DNA from: Leifsonia sp. TF02-11 | GTDB taxonomy: Bacteria > Actinomycetota > Actinomycetes > Actinomycetales > Microbacteriaceae | DNA: 64,000 nucleotides | Reading direction: 5' to 3' | Assembly (NCBI RefSeq): GCF_017565305.1 | Contig: NZ_JAGEKP010000015.1 | Coordinates: forward strand, 144,884 to 208,883 | In this document: positions 1 through 8,475 of the stretch, one piece after another | Numbering within the stretch: position 1 is the first letter of the stretch | Layout of the letters: the number at the start of each line of letters is the position of its first letter | Made by a program: the position numbers and the translations under genes | The notes under the pieces: model-generated | The model's input: only the letters and a program-made list of their open reading frames with translations | Databases searched by the model: none | What the model was told of the DNA's origin: nothing

Positions 1-1
1 T

Positions 2-2053
2 CGTCCCGTGCAGGTGAAGGCGGTGCGCGTGGGGGAGCTAGACCGGGACCTGCTCGCCGCCAGAGCGGTCGCGGACGCGGATCGCCGCTCCGCCGGTTGC
101 GGGGGTCGGTTCAGCCGCTACGACGTGCGCGCCGGCGCAGTCCGCGCGATCGCCGCCTCCGGCGTGATCGCCGACCGCGATGTGCTTGGCGAGGTCGTCG
201 ATGATGTGGTCGGGCGTGCCCTTCAAAACGTCGTCGACTTCCTCGACGGCGAACCGGACGTGCCGTCGCATGTGAAGCATCTGATGTCGCTGCCGACGGC
301 CCAGGATAAGCTCGACCTCGCCGACCGTTTCGACCACCTGAACAAATCCGGTCTCGACGTGCCCGCCAAGGCGATCAGCCAGCTCGCCACGGAAATCCTC
401 GAAGAGAACACTCCGCTCGACCCGGGCCAGACCGCAGCGGCCGCCGCGGTCGCGGGCACCAGCCGCCTCGTGACGGTCACCGGCCCGGCTGGCACCGGCA
501 AGACCACTCTCCTAAGAGTCGCCCGCCGCGGACTGCAGGAGCAGGGTCGAAGCATGATCGTGGTCGCCCCCACCCGGAAGGGCGCCACCGTCGCGGGCCG
601 CGACATCGGCACGGCCGCGTCCAGCCTGCACGCCCTCTTGGTCGACCACGGATACCGGTTCGCCGACGACGCCACCGGCCGGACCGTGTGGACCCGGCTC
701 GCCCCGGGCGACACGGACCCCGTGACGGCGGCGGTCTTCCGAGGTCCGCGCCGGTACCCGATCCGGGCTGGGGACCGGATCGTGGTCGACGAGGCCGGAA
801 TGGTCGACCTGCAGGCCGCGAACGCGCTCGCACAGCTTGCCCTGGACACGGGGGCGGGGATCGCGATGATCGGCGACCACCTCCAGGCCCTGCCGGTCGG
901 GCACTCCGGCGCGATGGCGACCATGCAGCGCCGCTCCGGCAGCGTCGTCGAGCTCACCGCCGTCCACCGTTTCCGCGACCCCGACTACGCTGCGCTCACG
1001 CTTCGGTTGCGCAACCCGGCCGACCACGCCGAAGCGGTCGCCGCCGCCCGCGAACTTGCTGCAGCTGGACACGTCGAGATCTTCGGCAGTGAGCATGAGG
1101 CGCGCGAACGGATGGTGGCGGCCTGGTTGGAGCACGCCGCCCGCGGCAAACGGATCGCACTGGTGACGGCGACCAACGCTGAGGCGCAGCAGATCAACGA
1201 CCGCATCCAGCAGGAGCGCCTCGACCGCCGCCAGCTCGACGCAAGCCAGGTCGCGATCGGACAGCACGGCCAAGCCCTGCTGGTCGGCGACATCGTCCAG
1301 ACCCGCCGCAACGACACCGACACCGGCGTCGACAATCGCGCCACCTGGACCATCACCCGCATCCGGAAGGATTGCATCGAGCTTGCCGCGGTCGGCGACT
1401 CCGGCGACCGGCGCACCATCACCGCGTCGTATGCGGCCGAGCATGTGCACCTCGCCTACGCCTCCACCGTCCACGGCATCCAAGGCGAGACCGTGCACGC
1501 CGCCTACACCGGCCCGGGCGTGGACGCGGCCGGCCTGTACGTCGGCATGACCCGCGGCCGCGCCTCCAACACGGCCCTCACCATCGCCCGCGACGCGGAG
1601 AAGGCGATCGAGCAGCTCGCCGACACCATGCTGCGCGGCCGACTCGAAGTCACCCTCGACGACGCCCGCCGCGCCGCTTACCGTGAGCTCGGACACGCCG
1701 CGCGCGAACCGCAACGGCAACGGCTCGCCGCGCAGGCGGCCGAGGCGGACGCGCGCGCTCGTGCGCTCCAGGATGCGCTGCGCGAGATCGACGCGCGCGC
1801 CGCGACCCTCGAGGCGGCTGGCCACGGCCGACCCGACTCCCTCGACGACGTGATCCAGGAGACCGCTGCGGATCGAGAGATCCTGCACGCCGCCTTTGCG
1901 GCCGCGCACGTCAGGAGGGAAGCCCTCGTGCGGGGCATTCGCACGGTTCGTGCTGGCAATCGCGAGGACGTCACGGCATCGGCCAATCCGTGGGAGACGG
2001 ATCCCTTCGCAGCACCGGAACCTGGCTCCCGCGGGCCGACCATCGGGCGATAG
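2..2053 (+). CDS. MobF-type relaxase, C-terminal helicase part (5' end outside window)
   Basis: This is the C-terminal portion of a conjugative relaxase/helicase of the TraA/TrwC (MobF) kind, which nicks and unwinds the transferred strand. The frame is open to the window edge, so the N-terminal relaxase domain is probably upstream. Counting from the GTG at position 8, a Walker A motif GPAGTGKTT lies near residues 159-167 and a Walker B VVDEAGM near 259-265. A second RecA-like half follows, with AYASTVHGIQGET and VGMTRGR, typical of RecD/UvrD-like helicases. The C-terminus is charged and alanine-rich, probably coiled coil. It is transcribed toward the AbiE pair and SSB, away from the rest of the transfer operon. 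Function is by family; the missing N-terminus is inferred. Confidence 0.88.
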   Translation, partial: RPVQVKAVRVGELDRDLLAARAVADADRRSAGCGGRFSRYDVRAGAVRAIAASGVIADRDVLGEVVDDVVGRALQNVVDFLDGEPDVPSHVKHLMSLPTAQDKLDLADRFDHLNKSGLDVPAKAISQLATEILEENTPLDPGQTAAAAAVAGTSRLVTVTGPAGTGKTTLLRVARRGLQEQGRSMIVVAPTRKGATVAGRDIGTAASSLHALLVDHGYRFADDATGRTVWTRLAPGDTDPVTAAVFRGPRRYPIRAGDRIVVDEAGMVDLQAANALAQLALDTGAGIAMIGDHLQALPVGHSGAMATMQRRSGSVVELTAVHRFRDPDYAALTLRLRNPADHAEAVAAARELAAAGHVEIFGSEHEARERMVAAWLEHAARGKRIALVTATNAEAQQINDRIQQERLDRRQLDASQVAIGQHGQALLVGDIVQTRRNDTDTGVDNRATWTITRIRKDCIELAAVGDSGDRRTITASYAAEHVHLAYASTVHGIQGETVHAAYTGPGVDAAGLYVGMTRGRASNTALTIARDAEKAIEQLADTMLRGRLEVTLDDARRAAYRELGHAAREPQRQRLAAQAAEADARARALQDALREIDARAATLEAAGHGRPDSLDDVIQETAADREILHAAFAAAHVRREALVRGIRTVRAGNREDVTASANPWETDPFAAPEPGSRGPTIGR

Positions 2054-2090
2054 CTCGGCGTCCGACGGCGTGCCGACGCTGCGCCGATTA

Positions 2091-3056
2091 TCAGTAGAGC
2101 CCGACGCCGGACAGGCGCGCGCCGGGGAGAGAGGCGAGCAGGCGGAGGGCGAGCGGCCGATCCTGTTCGCGGGCCGCGGCGAGAATCTGCTCGTCAGGGT
2201 CGAGGTCGGCTAGGAAGCCGAAGTGAGTGCGCAGCGCCTCGGACAGCTCAGCCGCGGTAGGAACGGGGACGGCGAGGGCGCCGATGTCTTCCTCGTCGAA
2301 CTCGCCGTGACTGCGATCTCGCAGCCAGCGGTCGGGGTCGAACGCCGGGCCTTCGTGCCCGGGCTTCCACCACGTGTTGCCGGCATGGGCGCCGTTGGCG
2401 TCGACCCAGATCTTCAAAACGGCCAGCCGGCGGATCAATGTGAGGTCGAGCGAACGAGCGATGGCCGGGGTGGTGATCGCCCACCTCAGGTCGTACATGT
2501 CTCGGGCGGGGGTGGCGCGGTTGAGGCGGGCGATCTTCTCGGCGATGTTCTCCTCGAGCCGGACGACCTGCAGCTCGGGCAACCGCGGTGCCCCGTACTG
2601 GGCGTGGACTGGGAGCGGTTGCCAGCCGCGCGCGGTCGGCTCCAGCCAGGGCGGCGGGTTGAGGTCGAGCTTGCTGTGCAGAGCCTGACCTCCGAAGGGG
2701 TGCTCGTAACCGAGCGTCCACTTGCCGCGCCGTTCGGTGACCGAGTAGCGGAACGGGCCGACCTCCAGCCCGTCGATCGCGGCGATCAGGCCGGTGAGTG
2801 CATCGTCGGGATCCTCGCCAATGGGGACGGTGGAGAAGTCCAGGTCGAGGGAGAAGCGGCCGGCGTTGCCGGCATAGAGCTTGCGGATGGCCGTGCCGCC
2901 CTTGAAGGCGAGCGGATCGAGGACGCCGCGAGCGTGCAGGTCGCGCAGCAGCAGATCTTGGGCAATGTCGACGATGGCGGCGTCCTGGCCCTGCGCGCCG
3001 GCGCCGCGCGGGGTGTGCCGCGCGATATGCCCGCGCGTCAGCAAGATGTCGCTCAT
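2091..3056 (-). CDS. abiEii: AbiEii/AbiGii-family nucleotidyltransferase toxin
   Basis: A 321-residue toxin of a type IV toxin-antitoxin system. Family members are nucleotidyltransferases that stop growth on phage infection, in characterised relatives by modifying tRNA. The fold's signature is visible: FKGGTAIRKLY at residues 51-61, then RFSLDLDF at 67-74 with the metal-binding acidic pair. A later VRLEENIAEKIARLNRATPARDMYDL segment is the usual conserved helix region. The start is placed at the ATG that overlaps the antitoxin stop (ATGA), because a longer upstream reading lies inside the antitoxin gene and is low-complexity. It sits between the relaxase and ssb of the conjugative element, so it may act in defence or in element maintenance. 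Confidence 0.9.
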   Translation of the reverse strand: MSDILLTRGHIARHTPRGAGAQGQDAAIVDIAQDLLLRDLHARGVLDPLAFKGGTAIRKLYAGNAGRFSLDLDFSTVPIGEDPDDALTGLIAAIDGLEVGPFRYSVTERRGKWTLGYEHPFGGQALHSKLDLNPPPWLEPTARGWQPLPVHAQYGAPRLPELQVVRLEENIAEKIARLNRATPARDMYDLRWAITTPAIARSLDLTLIRRLAVLKIWVDANGAHAGNTWWKPGHEGPAFDPDRWLRDRSHGEFDEEDIGALAVPVPTAAELSEALRTHFGFLADLDPDEQILAAAREQDRPLALRLLASLPGARLSGVGLY

Positions 3057-3850
3057 CCGGCGACGGGAAGCCGGCGCGGGTCGAAGGGAAGCAGGGTGTC
3101 GGCGATCAGCCAGTGGTTGTCGTGGCGGCGCAGCGGCCCGTGCGCACCGAACCAGGTCTTGCCGCGCGGCGGGTCTGCCGCGAAGATCCGATCGGCCAGC
3201 TCCGGGCGCATCCCCTGCAGCAGATAGCCGGCGCGCGCGCACACGGCCGCAGGCCGCTTGTCGAGCTCGCGTGCGAGCGCATCGGACTGGAGTTCGGCGG
3301 CCAGCCCCGGCAGCCACTCGCGCGCGCTCTCCCAGGAGCGCACCGCAGCGGGTCGGCTGACCATGTGAACGAGCACGCTCTCCGGCTGCAGCGTCGGCAC
3401 GTCCCGCCGTTGCACGTACTCCAGATGCGGGGCGAACACGGATGCGGCGAGAGCCTCCGGCAATTGGCGGACCAGCTCCCGATCGGCGACGGCCACCTCC
3501 AGTCTGGCCGGTGCGCGGTCAGCGATGCCGTGCGCCCACGCCGCCGCCTGGAAGGTGAGCGCGCAGCGCGCCTGCGGCCGCTGCGAAAGGAATGCGCGCA
3601 GCGGCATCGCCGGGTCGCGGCGAGAGTACGGCCCGGCCACGGACGCCGGCGCGAACTCCCACACGCCTCGCCGACCAGTGGCAAGCAGCCACCCAGCGTC
3701 CCGCAGCCGTCCCGCAACGACCTTCGCGGGAGTGCGCAGCCCTGCCTCGTCCACAAGGCGCGCGAGATCGTCGCTGGTGACCAGCTCGGGCTGGTCCAGC
3801 TCAAGCCGCTCCAGCACCCCCGCGAGCGACGGTGCGATCGAGCGTGTCAT
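3053..3850 (-). CDS. abiEi: AbiEi-type antitoxin / transcriptional repressor
   Basis: A 265-residue antitoxin partner, first gene of a two-gene operon with the toxin (4-nt overlap). The N-terminal 80 or so residues look like a winged helix-turn-helix (SDDLARLVDEAG, AKVVAGRLRDAGWL, then the wing GRRGVWEF). The C-terminal part is the AbiEi antitoxin domain with FQAAAWAHGIADRAP. In this family the antitoxin represses its own promoter while the toxin is neutralised without direct contact. The ATG at 3850 is preferred because AAGGA stands 7 nt upstream; an in-frame ATG at 3892 lies inside the inverted repeats. Upstream palindromes (3859-3950) are likely operators. Confidence 0.88.
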   Translation of the reverse strand: MTRSIAPSLAGVLERLELDQPELVTSDDLARLVDEAGLRTPAKVVAGRLRDAGWLLATGRRGVWEFAPASVAGPYSRRDPAMPLRAFLSQRPQARCALTFQAAAWAHGIADRAPARLEVAVADRELVRQLPEALAASVFAPHLEYVQRRDVPTLQPESVLVHMVSRPAAVRSWESAREWLPGLAAELQSDALARELDKRPAAVCARAGYLLQGMRPELADRIFAADPPRGKTWFGAHGPLRRHDNHWLIADTLLPFDPRRLPVAG

Positions 3851-3858
3851 TCTGCGTT

Positions 3859-3905
3859 CCTTAGTATCAGAATCGGTTACCTTCCTCACCATTCTGACAC
3901 TAAGG
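3859..3905. promoter_or_regulatory. Inverted repeat upstream of abiE operon (candidate operator 1)
   Basis: Arms CCTTAGTATCAGAA (3859-3872) and TTCTGACACTAAGG (3892-3905) match as an inverted repeat at 13 of 14 positions with a 19-nt spacer. The repeat abuts the ribosome-binding site of the antitoxin gene, where a self-repressing AbiEi would be expected to bind. Binding is inferred. Confidence 0.6.
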
Positions 3906-3929
3906 TGGGTGGTGTCGCAACGTGGATGT

Positions 3930-3950
3930 AGGTAACAGAATCGGTTACCT
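3930..3950. promoter_or_regulatory. Perfect palindrome upstream of abiE operon (candidate operator 2)
   Basis: AGGTAAC and GTTACCT form a perfect 7-bp inverted repeat around AGAATCG. The 15-bp string CAGAATCGGTTACCT occurs at 3868-3882 and again at 3936-3950, 68 bp apart, so the two candidate operators share half-site sequence. AbiEi proteins of other bacteria are known to bind paired repeats in their promoters. Confidence 0.55.
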
Positions 3951-4045
3951 ACCCGCGCATTCGGACACCGGGCGTCCGCGAGGGTGGAATGCGAGAAGCG
4001 GGCGCGAGTACGCTGACTCTCGCCCGCTTCTCGGCTGTGGAGCCG

Positions 4046-4483
4046 TCAGCGGATCCCTGCGCCGGTTGCCTCCGGCGCGGCTACCGGCCCCTCCGCGTAT
4101 GCGTCGGGGCCGCTAGCTTTTGGGCTGCGCTCGATGGTGACATTCGCGAACTGCAGCGACGCGGCGACGGTGTCCGCGATGATGTCGCGCCCCTCGCGGG
4201 CGTTGCCGTCCTTGTCGGTGTAGTTGCGGAACCGCAGGTCGCCGTTCACGAGCACCTGGTTGCCCTTGTGGAGGCTGTCGGTGACGTGGCGGGCCTGCTC
4301 GTTGAACGCGACGACCCGGTGGAAGACGGTGTCGCCGTCCTCCCACTGGCCCGTCTGCTCATTGAGTCGCCGGTCGTTGACCGCAACGGAGAACCGGGCG
4401 TACTCGGTCCCGTCGTCGCTGGCGCCGAACTCGGGATCGGCGGTGAGGTTCCCCTTGATGGTCACGGGGATCTTCGTGCTCAT
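4046..4483 (-). CDS. ssb: Single-stranded DNA-binding protein
   Basis: A 145-residue SSB with an OB fold over about the first 110 residues: IPVTIKGNLTADPE, ARFSVAVNDR, the HRVVAFNEQARHV strand and LVNGDLRFRNYTDKDGN. The tail is short and lacks the classic acidic DDDIPF-type C-terminus of chromosomal SSB, as in many SSBs carried by mobile elements. It would coat single-stranded DNA during conjugative transfer or after entry. GGAAAG upstream supports the ATG at 4483. It is the last gene of the minus-strand transfer cluster before the AbiE pair. Confidence 0.93.
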   Translation of the reverse strand: MSTKIPVTIKGNLTADPEFGASDDGTEYARFSVAVNDRRLNEQTGQWEDGDTVFHRVVAFNEQARHVTDSLHKGNQVLVNGDLRFRNYTDKDGNAREGRDIIADTVAASLQFANVTIERSPKASGPDAYAEGPVAAPEATGAGIR

Positions 4484-4504
4484 GTGCTTCTTTCCTTTCT
4501 TGTG

Positions 4505-5002
4505 TCAGTCGCCATGGGCGTCGCTCGCCCAGGCGTTCCATTCGTCCTGAGAGGTGGTGTCCTCCCAAGAACGCCTCTTGTGGGGCTGGTGCCCGTTGGT
4601 GCAGGACCCGGGATAGGCGGCGCGGAGCCGGGCTTTGGCGTTGTGCCAGCGCTCCAGCCACATCACCGGACCGAGGCCGGTGTCCTGCTTGTCGTAGGCG
4701 GTGCGCCAAGCGACATGGAGGGCAGAGAGCTCTTCCACCAACGCGGGATGTCTCCACCAGCAGTCCGGTACGAGAGTGACGGGTACGTCGAACCGGGCGG
4801 TGACCCATTCGACCCACTGTCGCAGAGTGTCCCATTCGACCCTCGCCTGTTCTGGCGGAAGGTCGCGCCAGCGGACAGCGCGGCTGCCGGGGGCGGCGTC
4901 GGATCCGCCGCGGGCGAGCGGGTCGAACGGGTCGAGGTCGAGGTTGCCGATCAGCTCTTCGATCGGTCCCCATTCCTCGCCGTCGTCGTACTCGCTCTTC
5001 AC
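4505..5002 (-). CDS. DUF4913-like protein of actinobacterial mobile elements
   Basis: A 165-residue protein of unknown function. The segment with LRQWVEWV, then CWWRHPALVEELSALHVAWRTA and MWLERWHNAKARLRAAYPG, matches what I know of DUF4913, a small tryptophan-rich family common in actinobacterial conjugative elements. The N-terminus is acidic. A GTG start at 5002 is chosen because it overlaps the stop of the upstream gene (GTGA); a longer in-frame extension would lie entirely inside that gene. It is translationally coupled between the HNH-like gene and ssb. No catalytic motif is evident. Confidence 0.72.
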   Translation of the reverse strand: MKSEYDDGEEWGPIEELIGNLDLDPFDPLARGGSDAAPGSRAVRWRDLPPEQARVEWDTLRQWVEWVTARFDVPVTLVPDCWWRHPALVEELSALHVAWRTAYDKQDTGLGPVMWLERWHNAKARLRAAYPGSCTNGHQPHKRRSWEDTTSQDEWNAWASDAHGD

Positions 5003-5394
5003 CGGCCCGTCCTCTGCAAGGCTGCGATGCGGACGCGGGCGATCCGGATCGCTTGGACCGTCGCGACGGGCCGAGTGCGGTGTCGCCGCAGGACCGGGTC
5101 GGCGTCGAGGATGCGGTGCACGAACTCGTGGCAGCTGGGATGCATCGCGCACAGATCCTCGTGCTCCTCACCAGCGACCCAGCCTCGCCAAGTGTGGGTG
5201 ACGCGGCTGTAGTCGAGGTGATGCAACTCGAGCTCGCGCCCGGTCGCGACATGCAAGCAGACCGCGCACCGCAGTGCGCCGGTGCGCTGGATTTGCTCTG
5301 CGAACCAGGTGTCACGCCGACGGAACCACGCCGCGGAGCGCAGGTAGCCGCTGCGGTAGGCGGTCGCCGCGCCGGGCTTGCGGGCGTTGCTCAC
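4999..5394 (-). CDS. Small HNH-nuclease-like zinc protein
   Basis: A 131-residue protein with an HNH-like arrangement: a CAVC pair near residue 43, LELHHLDY near residues 55-62, then DLCAMHPSCHEFVHR near residue 80-94. These Cys/His residues could bind zinc and form a beta-beta-alpha metal nuclease site, although the order is not canonical and activity is uncertain. The GTG start at 5394 has GAGGAGG upstream and overlaps the coupling-protein stop (GTGA). The neighbourhood suggests a role in conjugative DNA processing or entry. No closer assignment can be made. Confidence 0.6.
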   Translation of the reverse strand: MSNARKPGAATAYRSGYLRSAAWFRRRDTWFAEQIQRTGALRCAVCLHVATGRELELHHLDYSRVTHTWRGWVAGEEHEDLCAMHPSCHEFVHRILDADPVLRRHRTRPVATVQAIRIARVRIAALQRTGR

Positions 5395-7217
5395 GACTCC
5401 TCCTCGGCCGGTGCCGACCCTGCCGCGTCCGCAGTGTTGGTCGGTCGCGTGTAGCGCTGGGCGAACACCTCGTGCTGCTCGGCCTCGGTGCCCCGCTTAG
5501 CGGCTTGGATGGTGGCGGCATCGCGCCGCTCGTCCCACGCTTTGAGGTCCAGCAGCACGCCGCGGCGGTTGCGGTAGGTGAGCAGCCCGACATCCTGCGG
5601 GAGGCGGCGGATCTCATCGGCGGTCATCAGCGGCAGCCGCTCCTGCTGCTCCGAGGTGCTCACGCCGGCGTATTGGGTGTGCCAGGACCGTTGGGTGCGG
5701 CGGCGCTCGCGGAAGCCGAGCAGCGCTTCCACGTCGCGCAGGTGGGCGACCTGGGATGCGCCGCCGAGCAGCACCTTCGCGGTCGCGGCAGCCCAGATCG
5801 TGTCAGCCTCGGCCCGGGACCAGGCTGTCTCCGCCTGCGAGAGAGCCTGCAAGACGACGAAGGTGCAGATTCCGCGCCCGCCACCGTCCGCCATCACCTT
5901 GGGCAGCGCCGCCCACCGCATCATGTTCGCGATCTCGTCCAGGATCAGGCCCAGCGGCTGCTCGAGCCGAGCTCCCGGCGAGGCGAGCGCCTTGCGTCGG
6001 GCGACCTCGACCGTGTCGTCCAGGATCGCGGACAGGAACCCGCCCATCGCCCCGGCCCCGGAACCGGAGCCGAGCAGGTAGAGGGTGTTCTCGCCGTTCA
6101 GGAACGCCTCGGCGTCGAACACGGGACCGCCTGGGGTGGGTTGGAGCACCTCGCGGATCTGCGGGATCGCCAGCGGGGCGACCGCGGCCTGCACCCCGAA
6201 CCAGGTGGAGGACAGCAGCTTCTCGTCCCCGATCAGGACCGCCTCGAGTCCGTCGCCCCAGCCGGGAGCACCGTCCGAGCGGAGGATCTCCACCGCGGTG
6301 CGGGCCAGCGCGGGCGTGGAGCCCCACTGGTACAGCTCGGCCGCATTCCGGTGCCCGACCGCGGCGGCGTGGAGCAGCCGCGACAGCACCGTGCCGGCCG
6401 CGGCGGCCCACTCCTGGTTGGTCGCGGATGCGCCCAGGGCGGTGCCGGTGACGATCGCCGTGCCGCGCTGCACCGCCACCAGCGGGTCTTCGCAGCCGGC
6501 GATCGGGTTGATGCGGAGGGTGTCGCGGATGCCGGAGAGCTGCTGGGGGTCGAACACGAACACCTCCCCGCGGCGGCGGCGCATCTGCAGGGTGGCGGTC
6601 AGGTTGTCGTTCGTGGTCGATGTCGTGATCAGCGGACCCGACCAGTCCAGGATTGCGGAGATCAGGATCCGGTAGCCTTTCCCGGATCTCGGGGCTCCCT
6701 CGAGCGCCACCGAGTCCTCGATGGACACGTAGACGTCCAGGCCGCGCGAGCGACCGACTTTCCAGCCGACCTCACCGGGCGCCGGGTTGCGGCGCCCGGT
6801 GAGGAGGATTCCAGCCCGGCGCAGCACCGCTTTCGCGGACAGGTGTCGGCGGATCTCGGACGCGGTAGCGAATCCGGGCCGTTGACGCAGGTCGGCGACG
6901 AATTTCGCGTCCGACTGCTGGTAGCGCGCCCAGACCATCCCGGCCCACACGGCGAGGACAGCCAGGACCACGAGCGCGGCGGCGTCGGCGAGGCGGATCG
7001 GCAGGACCGGCATCGCGCATCCGGCGGGCGGCAGGTAGGTGGAGGGGTCGCCGGAGAGCGCGAGCCAGGTCCCGGACAGGGGCGCGGTTGCGCTCGGGCG
7101 GGCGCCGCAGGCGGCGGCGGTGATGGATTCGGCGAGGAAGGCGAACAGCAGGTTCAGGATGACCAGCGCGGCCACGAGGACCGCGAGGGCTTTCGGCCAG
7201 AACCCGTCTCGCGCCAT
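5391..7217 (-). CDS. VirD4/TraG-family type IV coupling protein
   Basis: A 608-residue membrane-anchored ATPase that would link the relaxosome to the transfer channel. Two N-terminal membrane helices lie near residues 10-28 and 78-97. Walker A GAPRSGKG is near 174-181 and a Walker B-like LGLILDEIANM stands further on, followed by the GICTFVVLQALSQAE region typical of coupling proteins. The ATG at 7217 has AGGAG upstream; an upstream extension overlaps the ParA-like gene and is discarded. It follows the ParA-like gene by 10 nt and overlaps the HNH-like gene by 4 nt, within one long operon. Confidence 0.9.
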   Translation of the reverse strand: MARDGFWPKALAVLVAALVILNLLFAFLAESITAAACGARPSATAPLSGTWLALSGDPSTYLPPAGCAMPVLPIRLADAAALVVLAVLAVWAGMVWARYQQSDAKFVADLRQRPGFATASEIRRHLSAKAVLRRAGILLTGRRNPAPGEVGWKVGRSRGLDVYVSIEDSVALEGAPRSGKGYRILISAILDWSGPLITTSTTNDNLTATLQMRRRRGEVFVFDPQQLSGIRDTLRINPIAGCEDPLVAVQRGTAIVTGTALGASATNQEWAAAAGTVLSRLLHAAAVGHRNAAELYQWGSTPALARTAVEILRSDGAPGWGDGLEAVLIGDEKLLSSTWFGVQAAVAPLAIPQIREVLQPTPGGPVFDAEAFLNGENTLYLLGSGSGAGAMGGFLSAILDDTVEVARRKALASPGARLEQPLGLILDEIANMMRWAALPKVMADGGGRGICTFVVLQALSQAETAWSRAEADTIWAAATAKVLLGGASQVAHLRDVEALLGFRERRRTQRSWHTQYAGVSTSEQQERLPLMTADEIRRLPQDVGLLTYRNRRGVLLDLKAWDERRDAATIQAAKRGTEAEQHEVFAQRYTRPTNTADAAGSAPAEEES

Positions 7218-7227
7218 CCCTGAGCTC

Positions 7228-8475
7228 CTACGACTGCAGCCCGGCGGCGATCGCTGCGCCGGCCGCGACCCAGGCCCGCTGCGTCGCCGGGCGGAGGGCA
7301 TCGAACCGCAGCGGCCCGGACTTGAGCGCGGGATCGAAGGGGATCACCTGGACGGCGCGCACCAGCGGCGCGAACGCGTCCGCGATGCGCTGCACCTCTG
7401 CGTTGGTGCCGCGCTCGGCCTGGGTGAGCACGACGACCGCGCCCTTGGCGAGTTCCGCCGAGTGTTCGTCACGGCCGGCGAGGGCTTCCAACAGCAGCGC
7501 GGCGGATTCCGCCGATTCCGGCGCGGCGAGGGTGGGGACGACGAGCTGCTGGGCCGAGTCGACCATCCGCAGCCACCTGGTGGCGGACTCGTCGTTGCCG
7601 GAGTCGAAGATCACCAACCGGTAGTAACGAGCGGCGACTTGGAGCAGTTGGTCGAATTCGGCCTGCCCGATCCGTTGGCTGGCGGCGAGCAGTTGCGGGT
7701 TGGAGCGCAGCACGTCGTACCGGTCTTGGGTTTGGTGGTGCACGTACCAGGCGATGTCCCCGGCGCCCGCCGCCGTGTCGAGGAGTCGTGGGGCGGCGGC
7801 GAGGGCGTCCTGCACGGTCGCGTCGTGGTGGCTGGCCTCGGTCCGCCACCCCAGGGTTCCCCGGGTGTCGTTGTTGTCCCAGGCCAGCACGCCCCCGCCG
7901 CCGTTGCGGGCGAATACCGCCGCGAGCATGGCGCTGGTCATCGTCTTTCCGACGCCGCCCTTGCCATTCACGACCGCGACGACACGGCAGCCGCCCCAAT
8001 GCCTCGAGGTGGCGCGCACGTTCTCGTCGTGCTGCGCCTGCGCATTGGAGGGCCGGACGGGGATCCCCAGGCGAGCGAGAGCGGCAGGGATCCCGGTTCT
8101 CCGCGGCGCTGGTTCTGCGTCGACGAAAGACGGGCGGGACGTCGGGCGGGTGGAATGGGAAGCCGTGCCAGGGCCCTCCGCGGCTTCGGGAACGGCTTCG
8201 ACGAACGCGTCGATGTCCTGGCCTGTGCCTCCAGGTGCGATGGTGCCATCCGGGGAGACGAGGATGCGGTGCTCACCGTGGTCGCCTGCGGTGGTCAGCT
8301 GGATCGGCTCGCCCAGCCGTCGCGCCTCCCACACCGCTCGGCGCAGCACGAACGCGCGCGCGTCGTCGCCCAGCGGGACGATGAGCGTGTCGGACTTCGC
8401 CGCGCCAGGGCTCTGGAACGTGGCGTTTCCTCCGGTGATCTCGGCGAATGCCTGGGGAGCCTTACTGCCGTTCAC
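7228..8475 (-). CDS. ParA/MinD-like ATPase of the conjugative element
   Basis: A 415-residue protein with a deviant Walker A motif KGGVGKT (residues 172-178) followed by the ParA-type WDNNDTRGTLGW region and LVIFDSGND as Walker B. The N-terminal 150 residues are poorly conserved and linker-like. Such MinD/ParA proteins occur inside actinobacterial conjugation clusters, where they may position the transfer machinery or partition the circular intermediate. The GTG at 8475 is preceded by AGGAGG and overlaps the stop of the VirB4-like gene (GTGA). Confidence 0.85.
   Translation of the reverse strand: MNGSKAPQAFAEITGGNATFQSPGAAKSDTLIVPLGDDARAFVLRRAVWEARRLGEPIQLTTAGDHGEHRILVSPDGTIAPGGTGQDIDAFVEAVPEAAEGPGTASHSTRPTSRPSFVDAEPAPRRTGIPAALARLGIPVRPSNAQAQHDENVRATSRHWGGCRVVAVVNGKGGVGKTMTSAMLAAVFARNGGGGVLAWDNNDTRGTLGWRTEASHHDATVQDALAAAPRLLDTAAGAGDIAWYVHHQTQDRYDVLRSNPQLLAASQRIGQAEFDQLLQVAARYYRLVIFDSGNDESATRWLRMVDSAQQLVVPTLAAPESAESAALLLEALAGRDEHSAELAKGAVVVLTQAERGTNAEVQRIADAFAPLVRAVQVIPFDPALKSGPLRFDALRPATQRAWVAAGAAIAAGLQS

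Noticed and set aside
512..1909. Long minus-strand open frame opposite the relaxase gene
   Set aside because: It is a valine- and glycine-rich shadow of the relaxase reading with no motifs or ribosome site; the plus-strand frame has clear helicase motifs.
5274..7223. Long plus-strand frame opposite the coupling-protein gene
   Set aside because: Low-complexity arginine/glycine shadow; the minus strand encodes an ATPase with membrane helices and Walker motifs in a coupled operon.
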